Assembly: GCF_947495995.1 (NCBI RefSeq)
Contig: NZ_CANMAX010000001.1
Location: 558,001 to 622,000 of the forward strand
DNA from: an uncultured Tenacibaculum sp.
GTDB taxonomy: Bacteria; Bacteroidota; Bacteroidia; Flavobacteriales; Flavobacteriaceae
Length of the DNA: 64,000 bases
Direction: 5' to 3'
Shown: piece after piece, positions 35,589-43,521 of the stretch
Numbering within the stretch: the first letter of the stretch is position 1
Layout: every line of letters begins with the position of its first letter
Program-made: the position numbers and the translations under genes
The notes under the pieces: generated by a model
What the model saw: only the letters and a program-made list of their open reading frames with translations
Databases searched by the model: none
Told to the model about the DNA's origin: nothing

Positions 35589-36033
35589 CACATAAGCACT
35601 TGATATTTAATAATTTAATTATTATATTTGTGTGTAATCATTTTTCTTGTATTTGTAATACACTAAATAAATATCCCCCTATTATGAAACATCGCATACT
35701 ATCTTTTAGACAAAATTCTAATCTCTATTAAGAATAACTACGCAATCTTTTTACTGTAATTCGTTTTTAAAGTCTCACTTAGACTTTAGTGTTCTATTAT
35801 TTATCAGAAATGAAATCTCAGCATTTTTTGCTCAATAAAATATTTAAGATTATAACTATCAGCAGTTAATAGTTGTATTTATAGTCCCTTGCTTAATTGA
35901 GTACAACGGTCAAATTTATTTGTCTGTTGTACTCATTCTGCTTTATATAGATTTTATTCTTTAACATTTCCTAAATAAATTTTACTAAATAATTAGACTA
36001 TGTTTGCCATGCAAAAAAACCAAACCGCTGATT
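35589..36033 (+). promoter_or_regulatory. Long untranslated leader before the DUF5686 gene, with promoter and two hairpins
   Basis: This 445-bp stretch has no supported gene. TTG (35600-35602), N20 and TATATTTG (35623-35630) match the Bacteroidota promoter, giving a start near 35637 and a leader of about 395 nt. Inside are AAAGTCT-cactt-AGACTTT (35769-35787) and a strong two-part hairpin GAGTACAAC ... GTTGTACTC (35899-35934) with an inner CAAAT/ATTTG pair. A 15-codon reading frame begins at 35684 (MKHRILSF...), which could be chance. I see no known riboswitch class or tRNA. Confidence 0.45.
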
Positions 36034-38499
36034 ATGAAAAACTTTATGTTCGTAATTACGCTTTTAGCTTCTTTAATTTGTAACTCACAAATAAGAGGAA
36101 AAGTAGTAAATAAGAATAATGAACCTCTTCCATTTGTAAGTATTTATATTGAGAACTCCTTAGAAGGAACAACCACAAATGATAATGGTTTTTATGAATT
36201 AGCCACTTCAAAAAAAGGAAAGCAAACTGTTGTATTTCAATTTTTAGGTTTTAAAACAGTAAAGAAAACTGTAACTATAGATAGTTTTCCGTTCACATTA
36301 GATATAAAAATGGCAGAAAGAGAAGAGTTACTAGAGGAAGTAACTGTTTCTTCAACAGAAAATCCTGCAGATGCTATCATACGAAAAGTGATTGCAAGCA
36401 AAGAGAAAAATACAAATAAGTCTGGTAAATATCAGGCAGACTTCTACTCTAGAGGATTATTCAAAATAAAAAATGCTCCTAAAAAAATATTGGGTCAAGA
36501 AATTGGTGACTTAGGTGGTGGATTAGATTCTACTCGAAGTGGTATTATTTATCTTTCAGAAACAGTTTCTAAAATCTGGTATCAAAAACGACCAAAAAAC
36601 TTTAAAGAAGTTATTGTGGCTTCTAAAGTTAGTGGACAAGACAACGGAATTTCTTTCAATAGAGCAGCAGACGTAAACTTTAATCTATATAAAAACCTAG
36701 TTCCTGTAGCCGATGCTGAGATTTTTTCTCCAATCGCTAATTATGCTTTTAGCTATTATAGATTCAAATTAACAGGTACTTTTTATAACGAAAACGGAAA
36801 ACTAATTAATAAAATACAGATTATTCCTAGACGTGAAAATGATCGTGTTTTTGGTGGATATGTTTATGTTGTAGAAGACGATTGGGCTATTTATGGAGCT
36901 GATTTAACTGTAACAGGTGCACAAATAAACAACCCAGCAATTGATGTTTTACACATTAAACAAAACTACAACTACGAACCAAACTCAGGAATTTGGGCCT
37001 TAATTCTACAAACCATAGACTTTAAAGTTGGTTTTTTAGGATTTAATATCGACGGTAGATTCTCTGCTTCGTATGCAAATTATAATTTTTCACCTGAATT
37101 TAATCCTGAAACTTTTGGTAAAGAAATTTTATCTTTTGAAGAAAAAGCTACTAAAAAAGATTCAGCATATTGGACCAAATTAAGAAGTGTTCCTTTAACA
37201 ACTGAAGAACAAAAAGATTACGTAATAAAAGACAGTCTTAAAATAGTTCGTAAGTCTAAGAAATACTTAGATTCTATAGATAATAAGAGAAATCGATTTA
37301 CTCTTTCTTCTACTATTTTAGGTTACTCTTACCGAAACAGCTACAAAAAATGGTCGTTAAGCTTTAATAGTCTTGTAGAAACTGTTCGATTTAATACTGT
37401 TCAAGGATTCAATTTAAATCCAGAAATATCGTATTACAAGAGAATGAACGATAAAGGAAAATGGTGGAGCGTGAGCGGAGCTGTAAACTATGGTTTTTCA
37501 GACAAAAAAATCCGTCCAGTAGTTTCATTCAGTAAAAAATGGGACAATATTAGCAAACCAAGATTAACGATTTCTGCTGGAAATAAATTGAGTCAGTTTG
37601 ATGAAAGTAATCCAGTTTCATATTTAAACAACACTTTCTTTTCTCTTATGTTTAAAGAGAATTTTGCTAAGTTTTTCGAAAAATCTTTCGCTTCTGTAGC
37701 TTTTTCAAAAGAGTTATATCCTGGAATTCAGTTTTTCTCTAAAGCAGAATATGCAGATAGAAAACCTGTAGTAAATACAACTGATTATTCGTTTTTTAAT
37801 AGAGACGGAACTTTTGAAACCAACAATCCAATAGATCCAACTTCTACAAGTGTATCGTTTAACAGACATCGAATATTTAAAACACAAGTTTCTACCACTA
37901 TAAACTTTGGAAGTAAATATATTAGTTATCCTGATTCACGTTTTACTGTTAGAAGTAATAAATATCCAACATTGACTTTAGGATATAGAAAAACATTTGG
38001 TTCGGAAAATTCTGAATTACATTCTGATTTAGTTTTTTCTAGCCTACAACAATATCTTTCTTTAGGAAATTTAGGTGACTTTGATTACAACTTGAAAGCG
38101 GGAACTTTCCTTGAACAGAAAAACATTGCTTTTATGGATTTTTACCATCCTTTAGCAAATGAGATTGACTTATCTCCTTCTAATAGATTAGGTAGTTACT
38201 TTATTATGCCATACTATGACTTTAGCACAAATGATGCTTATGGTGAAATTCACGCACAACATAATTTCAAAGGTTTCTTACTGAATAAAATTCCGCTGAT
38301 TAACAAATTGAATTTCCATACTGTTATTGGAGCCAAAGGATACTTTTCTGGAGGAAGAAAACCGTATTCTGAATACAGTATTGGTTTAGATAATATTGGT
38401 TGGGGAAAATGGCGTTTTTTACGTTTAGATTTTGTTCAGTCTAATTTTAATGGCGTTAAAGAAAATCGAGTTCTTTTCGGAATCAGCTTGTTTGATTAA
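36034..38499 (+). CDS. DUF5686 outer-membrane protein with N-terminal carboxypeptidase-regulatory-like domain
   Basis: 821 residues from the ATG at 36034. A TTG at 36004 would add ten residues ahead of the signal peptide, so the ATG is preferred. The signal peptide is about 1-19 (ending ICNSQ). A CarboxypepD_reg-like beta sandwich (about 20-105) follows: IRGKVVNKNNEPLPFVSIYI, then TTNDNGFYEL. The DUF5686 signature NPADAIIRKVIASKEKN comes next, then a barrel extending to the C-terminus, which ends VLFGISLFD. It has no TonB-dependent plug. Two genes follow within 9 bp and by overlap (membrane protein and ABC ATPase). Function unknown. Confidence 0.85.
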   Translation: MKNFMFVITLLASLICNSQIRGKVVNKNNEPLPFVSIYIENSLEGTTTNDNGFYELATSKKGKQTVVFQFLGFKTVKKTVTIDSFPFTLDIKMAEREELLEEVTVSSTENPADAIIRKVIASKEKNTNKSGKYQADFYSRGLFKIKNAPKKILGQEIGDLGGGLDSTRSGIIYLSETVSKIWYQKRPKNFKEVIVASKVSGQDNGISFNRAADVNFNLYKNLVPVADAEIFSPIANYAFSYYRFKLTGTFYNENGKLINKIQIIPRRENDRVFGGYVYVVEDDWAIYGADLTVTGAQINNPAIDVLHIKQNYNYEPNSGIWALILQTIDFKVGFLGFNIDGRFSASYANYNFSPEFNPETFGKEILSFEEKATKKDSAYWTKLRSVPLTTEEQKDYVIKDSLKIVRKSKKYLDSIDNKRNRFTLSSTILGYSYRNSYKKWSLSFNSLVETVRFNTVQGFNLNPEISYYKRMNDKGKWWSVSGAVNYGFSDKKIRPVVSFSKKWDNISKPRLTISAGNKLSQFDESNPVSYLNNTFFSLMFKENFAKFFEKSFASVAFSKELYPGIQFFSKAEYADRKPVVNTTDYSFFNRDGTFETNNPIDPTSTSVSFNRHRIFKTQVSTTINFGSKYISYPDSRFTVRSNKYPTLTLGYRKTFGSENSELHSDLVFSSLQQYLSLGNLGDFDYNLKAGTFLEQKNIAFMDFYHPLANEIDLSPSNRLGSYFIMPYYDFSTNDAYGEIHAQHNFKGFLLNKIPLINKLNFHTVIGAKGYFSGGRKPYSEYSIGLDNIGWGKWRFLRLDFVQSNFNGVKENRVLFGISLFD

Positions 38500-38508
38500 T
38501 AAATTTCA

Positions 38509-38790
38509 ATGAATTTATATTTCTTGAAATCAATTTTTCTTTTCCAATGGAAAATTATAAAAATTAGTTTTCCAATAGCTTTCCTGTTTAGTTTTTCAGG
38601 ATTGTATTTTGGAATTAGTTATTTATTAATTAGCATTTTCAACCATTTATTTACTTATGAATTGAAATCGAAAAACGAGTACTATTTCTATCACAACCAA
38701 GGAATTAGTAAATCAACACTTTGGTTATCAACTGTATTAATTGGTTTTTTCATTACAATATTTCATTTAATATGGACAAACTTCAATTAG
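38509..38790 (+). CDS. Small two-helix membrane protein paired with ABC ATPase
   Basis: 93 residues with hydrophobic helices at about 17-45 and 71-88. Between them lies a conserved-looking loop KSKNEYYFYHNQGISKSTLW, reminiscent of the cytoplasmic coupling region of ABC-2-type permeases. It is far too short to be a full permease, which normally has six helices. It starts 9 bp after the DUF5686 gene and its end overlaps the preferred start of the ABC ATPase gene by 19 bp, so the two should be made together. It could be a degraded permease, or a short subunit that oligomerises around the ATPase. Assignment is by context. Confidence 0.6.
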   Translation: MNLYFLKSIFLFQWKIIKISFPIAFLFSFSGLYFGISYLLISIFNHLFTYELKSKNEYYFYHNQGISKSTLWLSTVLIGFFITIFHLIWTNFN

Positions 38791-39428
38791 ACAGTACGAT
38801 AAAAACCTTTGGGACGCACCAAATACTTAATAACATCTTTTTAGAATGTAAAACAGGTGATATTGTAGGGTTACTAGGCAGAAATGGATCTGGAAAATCT
38901 ACTTTATTAAAAATTATTTTCGGCACTGTAAAAGCTGATTTCAAATTTCTAAAAATTAATAATCAAGTACTCAAATCTTTAAGAAAGACTACTAGATATG
39001 TAAGTTATTTACCTCAGGAAACTATGCTTCCTAAAGAATACAATGTAAAAACGTTATTAACTTTTTTCGCTGGTAAAGGGGCTGTTAAAAAAGCAAAAGA
39101 AAATCCATTTTTAAAAAAATTATTAGCTACAAAAGCAGGAAATTTATCCGGTGGAGAACAAAAAATTATTGAAGTGTTTATGATTTTTAACTCCAAATCA
39201 AAATTCGTTTTATTAGATGAACCTTTTAAAGGTGTATCACCTGTAAACAGAAGTTTTATTAAAGAGTTAATACAAGAAAACTCTAAAAGCAAAGGTATAA
39301 TTGTTACTGATCACGATTACTCTAGCATTTTAGAAATATCAAGTGAAGTACAATTATTAGACAACGGAAACTTAAGAAAGATTTCTCAAAAAGAAGATTT
39401 AATTCAGTACGATTATTTACCAGATTAA
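38772..39428 (+). CDS. ABC transporter ATP-binding protein (LptB-like class)
   Basis: 218 residues from the ATG at 38772. The longer frame from 38721 would begin within the preceding gene, with a sequence that reads as a shadow of it. Motifs are complete: Walker A GRNGSGKS (36-43), Q-loop PQ (81-82), signature LSGGEQ (125-130), Walker B FVLLDE (145-150), and the H-loop His181. The D-loop region PFKGVSP resembles the LptB/LivF class. No dedicated six-helix permease is adjacent; the only candidate is the 93-residue membrane protein overlapping its start. An intrinsic terminator follows, and the next gene, on the other strand, encodes a GG-leader peptide. The substrate is unknown. Confidence 0.85.
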   Translation: MDKLQLDSTIKTFGTHQILNNIFLECKTGDIVGLLGRNGSGKSTLLKIIFGTVKADFKFLKINNQVLKSLRKTTRYVSYLPQETMLPKEYNVKTLLTFFAGKGAVKKAKENPFLKKLLATKAGNLSGGEQKIIEVFMIFNSKSKFVLLDEPFKGVSPVNRSFIKELIQENSKSKGIIVTDHDYSSILEISSEVQLLDNGNLRKISQKEDLIQYDYLPD

Positions 39429-39438
39429 ACCAAAAACA

Positions 39439-39471
39439 AACGAGTCATGATTATTCACAACTCGTTCTTTT
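39439..39471 (+). terminator. Intrinsic terminator after the ABC ATPase gene
   Basis: AACGAGT (39439-39445) pairs with ACTCGTT (39460-39466), followed by CTTTTATTTTT. It lies 10 bp after the ATPase stop and separates it from the convergent peptide gene. Confidence 0.75.
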
Positions 39472-39497
39472 ATTTTTAGTTATGTATAGTAAACAAA

Positions 39498-39725
39498 TTA
39501 GATATTTGTTTGTACACAGCTAGAAGATTGTCCTGTTGGACATTTACGATCTGCTTTTCTTTCAGCTCTTGTTATATTGCAAGCTCTAACCTGAAAAGTA
39601 TTTGTGTTATTACCACACTGGCAAGCGAAATAATCTCTATTAAAAAGTCCACCACCTTTAACGTCTTGTTGACTGCTTTTGTCTAATACTTCAATTCCTT
39701 CTAATTTTAAAATGTTTTGTAACAT
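39498..39725 (-). CDS. GG-leader Cys-rich peptide (bacteriocin/natural-product precursor type)
   Basis: 75 residues from the ATG at 39725; a start 16 codons upstream (39773) is possible but would precede the leader with an unrelated stretch. The N-terminus LKLEGIEVLDKSSQQDVKGG matches the double-glycine leader used for C39-peptidase ABC export in Bacteroidota precursors (TIGR04149-like). Cleavage after GG at residue 25 would release about 50 residues containing five Cys (CQC, RAC, KC, SSC pattern) and many polar residues. No maturase, immunity or C39-exporter gene is visible; the neighbouring small ABC lacks a peptidase domain. It may be a bacteriocin, signal peptide or modified peptide. Precursor status is well supported, function is not. 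Confidence 0.7.
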   Translation of the reverse strand: MLQNILKLEGIEVLDKSSQQDVKGGGLFNRDYFACQCGNNTNTFQVRACNITRAERKADRKCPTGQSSSCVQTNI

Positions 39726-40033
39726 AAGATTTAATTTATAATAGTTAATTAATCCTTGAACTTTTATAGACAATCAAGTATTTTGTCTACTCTTCGCGAA
39801 TGAGGTTTTAACGTGTGATAAAACTATTATTTTCTGAAAGTAGAAGTACTAGGGAAACTCCCCCTAAAACACTGTTAAATTCCCTTTTTAATTACATGAT
39901 ATTTTCCTTTTGAAATATCAAAAACAAGAAAATACAACGTTTAAAAAAAGCAATAGAATTTAACAACAGCATTGCGAAAACAATGTGTTTATTTTAAAAT
40001 AAAAAATGAATTGAAATTAGGAAGTTGTGTTAT
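39726..40033. other. Intergenic region, 308 bp upstream of GG-peptide gene
   Basis: It is AT-rich without a recognisable gene. On the minus strand the sequence just before the peptide start resembles the region before the second GG-leader peptide (near 55947): AACTATTAT..AATTAAATC before ATG. A short inverted repeat TAGGG/CCCCTA (39850-39866) and CATTG/CAATG near the DUF3817 end are weak. I see no confident promoter or terminator. Confidence 0.35.
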
Positions 40034-40312
40034 TTACTTTTCTTCTTTTAAATATTTCCCAACGAAGAAAGTTCCGAAAGGGATAATTGCTAAAAGACAA
40101 ACCATAACAAAATCTTTAACACTCCATTTTAACTCAACCTTTAAAAGAGCTGCTAAAGCTAAATAACCAATAAATAATAACCCATGAGGCATTCCTAACC
40201 ATTTAACATAAGTAGGATTGTCGTAAATGTATTTAATTGGTGTTGCTATAAATAGTAAAAGGATGTACGATAATCCTTCAAGAAAACTTACTATTTTGAA
40301 TATATTGATCAT
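40034..40312 (-). CDS. DUF3817 membrane protein
   Basis: 92 residues with three hydrophobic helices. The family-typical segments GLSYILLLFIATPIKY and MPHGLLFIGYLAL are visible, with the basic C-terminal tail GKYLKEEK in the cytosol. DUF3817 proteins are small integral-membrane proteins of unknown function, often near heme or rhomboid-type genes. The start is 8 bp after the TonB-dependent receptor stop, so it is probably the last gene of the porZ-recO-receptor transcript. Function unknown. Confidence 0.8.
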   Translation of the reverse strand: MINIFKIVSFLEGLSYILLLFIATPIKYIYDNPTYVKWLGMPHGLLFIGYLALAALLKVELKWSVKDFVMVCLLAIIPFGTFFVGKYLKEEK

Positions 40313-40320
40313 AATTGATT

Positions 40321-42795
40321 TTAAAAATTTGCGAATAAACTTACTGATAGATTACGACCTGGAGCAGATACGCCAGAAGCAAACTCACGATAATGTTCAT
40401 CGAATATATTATCTACTCTAGCTTGTAAACTAAAGTTTCTACTCAAATTATACTTTGCAAAAGCACTTAATGTTTGCCAGCTTGGCGATCCGTAATAACG
40501 TTGTTCAGGATCTGAAGAAGTTGCATCTACCAGAGGTGTTTGCTCATGATTATCGATACCTTCATCTATATTAAAATCTGAAATATCTTTTTTCGCATTA
40601 AAACGAAAGTTTACTCCAGCTTCAACTTTTTCATTTACATAATTCACATCGAAATTTCCAAACAATGGAGGTATTGAAGACATTGGTTCATCTGTATCAA
40701 AAGTCCTACCTTTTGTATATGTTATAGAACCTGTTGTAGTCCAATTTTGGAATAACTTTCCTTGGTAGTTCACTGTAAATCCTGTTACATAAGCATTATC
40801 TCTATTTACATTTGCTACGATATTGTTTCCATCAACACCATCAAATGAAATTGTAGAACTTCCGTTTAAAATAAAATTATCTCTATAGATATAATTCGTC
40901 AATAATGTATAGTAAACGTTAGCTCCTATTTTGAATTTTCTATCGTTAAAATACTTCTGTAATCCTATTTCTCCACTGTAAGCATGCTCTGGTCTTAAAT
41001 CAACATTTGGTACCGTTACATTTCCTCCTTTTTCTCTTACCTTACCAACATCATCTATATTTGGCGAACGGAAACCTGAAGATAAAACTGCGTTTAATTG
41101 CCAACTTTTTGTCGGTTTATACACATAACCTATAGTTGCTGTAATTGCTGTATTACTTAAACTAATATCGTTATCTGGCAATGTAATAAAAGTATCATCT
41201 ACCCATTTTGCTCTTAACTGCGTATTAGTTAAACGTATTCCTGAATTTAATGTTGAGTTACTCGAAATATCTTGACGATAATCGAAATATAATGCAGAAC
41301 TTAAATAACTACTTCCGCCATCTGCATATCTAGATTGTACAGCAAAATCTCCGTTGAATCCTACAATTTCGTTATTTACAACATTCAATTCTTTTCCGAA
41401 TGAATTAGAGTTTACATCATTGTAAGCTATTTCAAAACCATAACCTAAATTTCGTTGTCTTGCCAATGGAACTGAGAAATCTCCGTTTAAACTAAAAATA
41501 TCAACCTTTTCTTCTCTGTAGGATCTTTGTAGACTTCCGAATTTTCTTTGAATTCTACTTTCTTTAATATTTTGATATGCTAAAGTAAACACTCCAGATT
41601 TCATCCATTTTTTCTTCGGATTAATTTCTAATTGCGAAGAGATTAATAAACGATCTTGTGGACCATAATACCATTCAGCAAATTTTAATGAAGATGGATC
41701 AGTTTCATCTGTTAATTCTGTAAGTCGATCAAATCTTGGAACATCAGAAGATGTTGAGTATTGAATATTAAGTTTTAAATCTGTATTCTTAGATAATGGA
41801 ACATAAAACTTCTGTAAAATATCTGTTTGATTAAAACCTGTATTTCTTTGTAGATTTGGATCTGAGTTTAACGTTGGAGTAGCTACAAATTTATTTCCTA
41901 CATTTTCTGAGAAATATGTAATCTTTCCCCAATCTTCAAATCCGTGAGATCTATTTTCTCCCATTTGTAAATCTCCGAAGTTACTATGCGAAACACTTGT
42001 AAAACTTCCCCATTTAGGAAAACGAAGTTCAACCGAAGCTTGATTAGTCACTTCATTATTAACCGTAGAAAAACGAGAGAAAAAATTACTTTTAACTTCT
42101 TTATCTTTTGATAATTTTGGCGTTTTAGTATAGTAATGAATAACTCCTCCTAAAGCATCTGAACCATAAATAACAGATGTTGGTCCGAATACAATTTCTG
42201 TTCTATCTAACATATTTGGAGAAACCGTAATTGAGTTTTGTAAATGACCTTTACGATAAATCGCATTGTTCATTCGGACACCATCTACAACAAGTAAAAC
42301 TCTGTTACTTTCCATACCACGTAAAACCGGACTTCCACCTCCAAATTGAGATCTTTGAACACGAATTCCTGGTACAGCTGCTAAAACATCAGCAGAAGTT
42401 TGAGCTGCTATTTTCTGAACTTCTTTTGCTTTAATAACTTCTATCTGTTCTGCAATACGTTTTGTTTTTGCTTTGTTTTTAAATACAGAAACAACAACCT
42501 CATCTAACTGCTCAGATTCTTTAGATAGATATACAATATTATTGTTAAGTAAAATGATTGATTTTTTGATAGAAAATTCAGCATACGAAACATGTGTGAA
42601 GTAAATTATTTCACTTGAAGAAAACTCAGAAACATCTAATTTCCCGTTTTCGTTTGTTATACCAGACTTACTCTTGTCTTTATTGAAAATTGCAACTGAT
42701 TCTATTACCTTACCTGTTTCTGCATCATAAACAGTAATTTCTTGTGAAAATAAGGTCGTAGAAACACATAAAAAAAGTAAAAATATCCACTTCAT
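40321..42795 (-). CDS. TonB-dependent outer-membrane receptor (heme/siderophore-type plug)
   Basis: 824 residues. A signal peptide ends at about residue 18 (LFSQ). A carboxypeptidase-regulatory-like domain (about 19-95) precedes the plug (about 120-230), whose GGGSPVLRGMESNRVLLVVDGVRMNNAIYR and IEIVFGPTSVIYGSDALGGVIHYYTK patterns (the latter beginning TEIVFGP here) are close to hemin/hemoglobin receptor plugs. A 22-strand barrel with regular aromatic turns ends ARNLSVSLFANF, a terminal Phe. No separate TonB box is obvious. It is 3 bp after recO and 8 bp before DUF3817. The ligand is uncertain; heme or an iron complex is the best guess. Energy would come from TonB proteins such as those at 11.6-13.2 kb. 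Confidence 0.85.
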   Translation of the reverse strand: MKWIFLLFLCVSTTLFSQEITVYDAETGKVIESVAIFNKDKSKSGITNENGKLDVSEFSSSEIIYFTHVSYAEFSIKKSIILLNNNIVYLSKESEQLDEVVVSVFKNKAKTKRIAEQIEVIKAKEVQKIAAQTSADVLAAVPGIRVQRSQFGGGSPVLRGMESNRVLLVVDGVRMNNAIYRKGHLQNSITVSPNMLDRTEIVFGPTSVIYGSDALGGVIHYYTKTPKLSKDKEVKSNFFSRFSTVNNEVTNQASVELRFPKWGSFTSVSHSNFGDLQMGENRSHGFEDWGKITYFSENVGNKFVATPTLNSDPNLQRNTGFNQTDILQKFYVPLSKNTDLKLNIQYSTSSDVPRFDRLTELTDETDPSSLKFAEWYYGPQDRLLISSQLEINPKKKWMKSGVFTLAYQNIKESRIQRKFGSLQRSYREEKVDIFSLNGDFSVPLARQRNLGYGFEIAYNDVNSNSFGKELNVVNNEIVGFNGDFAVQSRYADGGSSYLSSALYFDYRQDISSNSTLNSGIRLTNTQLRAKWVDDTFITLPDNDISLSNTAITATIGYVYKPTKSWQLNAVLSSGFRSPNIDDVGKVREKGGNVTVPNVDLRPEHAYSGEIGLQKYFNDRKFKIGANVYYTLLTNYIYRDNFILNGSSTISFDGVDGNNIVANVNRDNAYVTGFTVNYQGKLFQNWTTTGSITYTKGRTFDTDEPMSSIPPLFGNFDVNYVNEKVEAGVNFRFNAKKDISDFNIDEGIDNHEQTPLVDATSSDPEQRYYGSPSWQTLSAFAKYNLSRNFSLQARVDNIFDEHYREFASGVSAPGRNLSVSLFANF

Positions 42796-42798
42796 GAG

Positions 42799-43521
42799 TT
42801 AACTAAACACTGATTCTAAAACGTCTAACGATTTTGGTTTTTTAAAACCTTCCAAATGTAATTCAAAATATCGAATTATCACCTGTAACACTTTCTGTCT
42901 TTCTTTTTTATTAAATGAAATTATATCTATTGCATCAAAATTTATGCCTAACAGCCTTTTGAACAAAAGAAAATTATCTCCTGTGATCACTGATTTATCA
43001 TACGACTTGTTTGTAAAACTACCTTCTAACAAACTAAACCCGAAACTTTCTTCATTAGACGTATCTGGATAGAAACCTAAAAACCGTGATAAATTCAATA
43101 AAAACAATAAGTGAAAATTAGCTGTAGAACTATGAGTATCTAACCAAATCAATGATGTTTCTATATAATTATACAGGATTTCATTCTGTTCTTCTTCCTG
43201 AATTATATTTGATAAGATTTCAGAGATAAATAAAACTATTGTTTGTTTTACTATTGAAGTATGAATTGTTTCATACATAGGAAATACTCTAGCTTCTTTA
43301 ATTGAGTTTAAAGTTCCTCTAGTATTATGGTTTGCGGTAAGTTGTAATAAGGTTAATGGTTGAAAATATGCAGCTTTTAGCTTTCCTTTTTTAGACTTTA
43401 AAACTCCTCGAACCATGTAAGTTTTTAAACCTTCTTGTTCGGTGAAACATTTAACAATTAAACTAGTATCGCCGTATTTAATTGAGCTAAAAACAATAGC
43501 TTTGGTAGCAACAACAGGCAT
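42799..43521 (-). CDS. recO: DNA repair protein RecO
   Basis: 240 residues, normal length. The N-terminal OB fold MPVVATKAIVFSSIKYGDTSLIVKCFTEQEG is typical, followed by MVRGVLKSKKGKLKAAYFQPLTLLQL and a mainly helical C-terminal half. The zinc-binding Cys set found in many Gram-positive RecO proteins is not present. RecO loads RecA onto SSB-coated single-stranded DNA, with RecR. The start ATG shares its A with the porZ stop codon (TAATG), so the two are translationally coupled, and the TonB-dependent receptor follows by 3 bp. The shared operon is positional; I see no mechanistic link. Confidence 0.92.
   Translation of the reverse strand: MPVVATKAIVFSSIKYGDTSLIVKCFTEQEGLKTYMVRGVLKSKKGKLKAAYFQPLTLLQLTANHNTRGTLNSIKEARVFPMYETIHTSIVKQTIVLFISEILSNIIQEEEQNEILYNYIETSLIWLDTHSSTANFHLLFLLNLSRFLGFYPDTSNEESFGFSLLEGSFTNKSYDKSVITGDNFLLFKRLLGINFDAIDIISFNKKERQKVLQVIIRYFELHLEGFKKPKSLDVLESVFS

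Noticed and set aside
35684..35731. 15-codon frame MKHRILSF... in the long leader
   Set aside because: Too short to support. No amino-acid run pointing to attenuation and no adjacent terminator.
36004..36033. Upstream TTG start for the DUF5686 gene
   Set aside because: It would put ten charged residues before a clear signal peptide; the ATG at 36034 starts that peptide directly.
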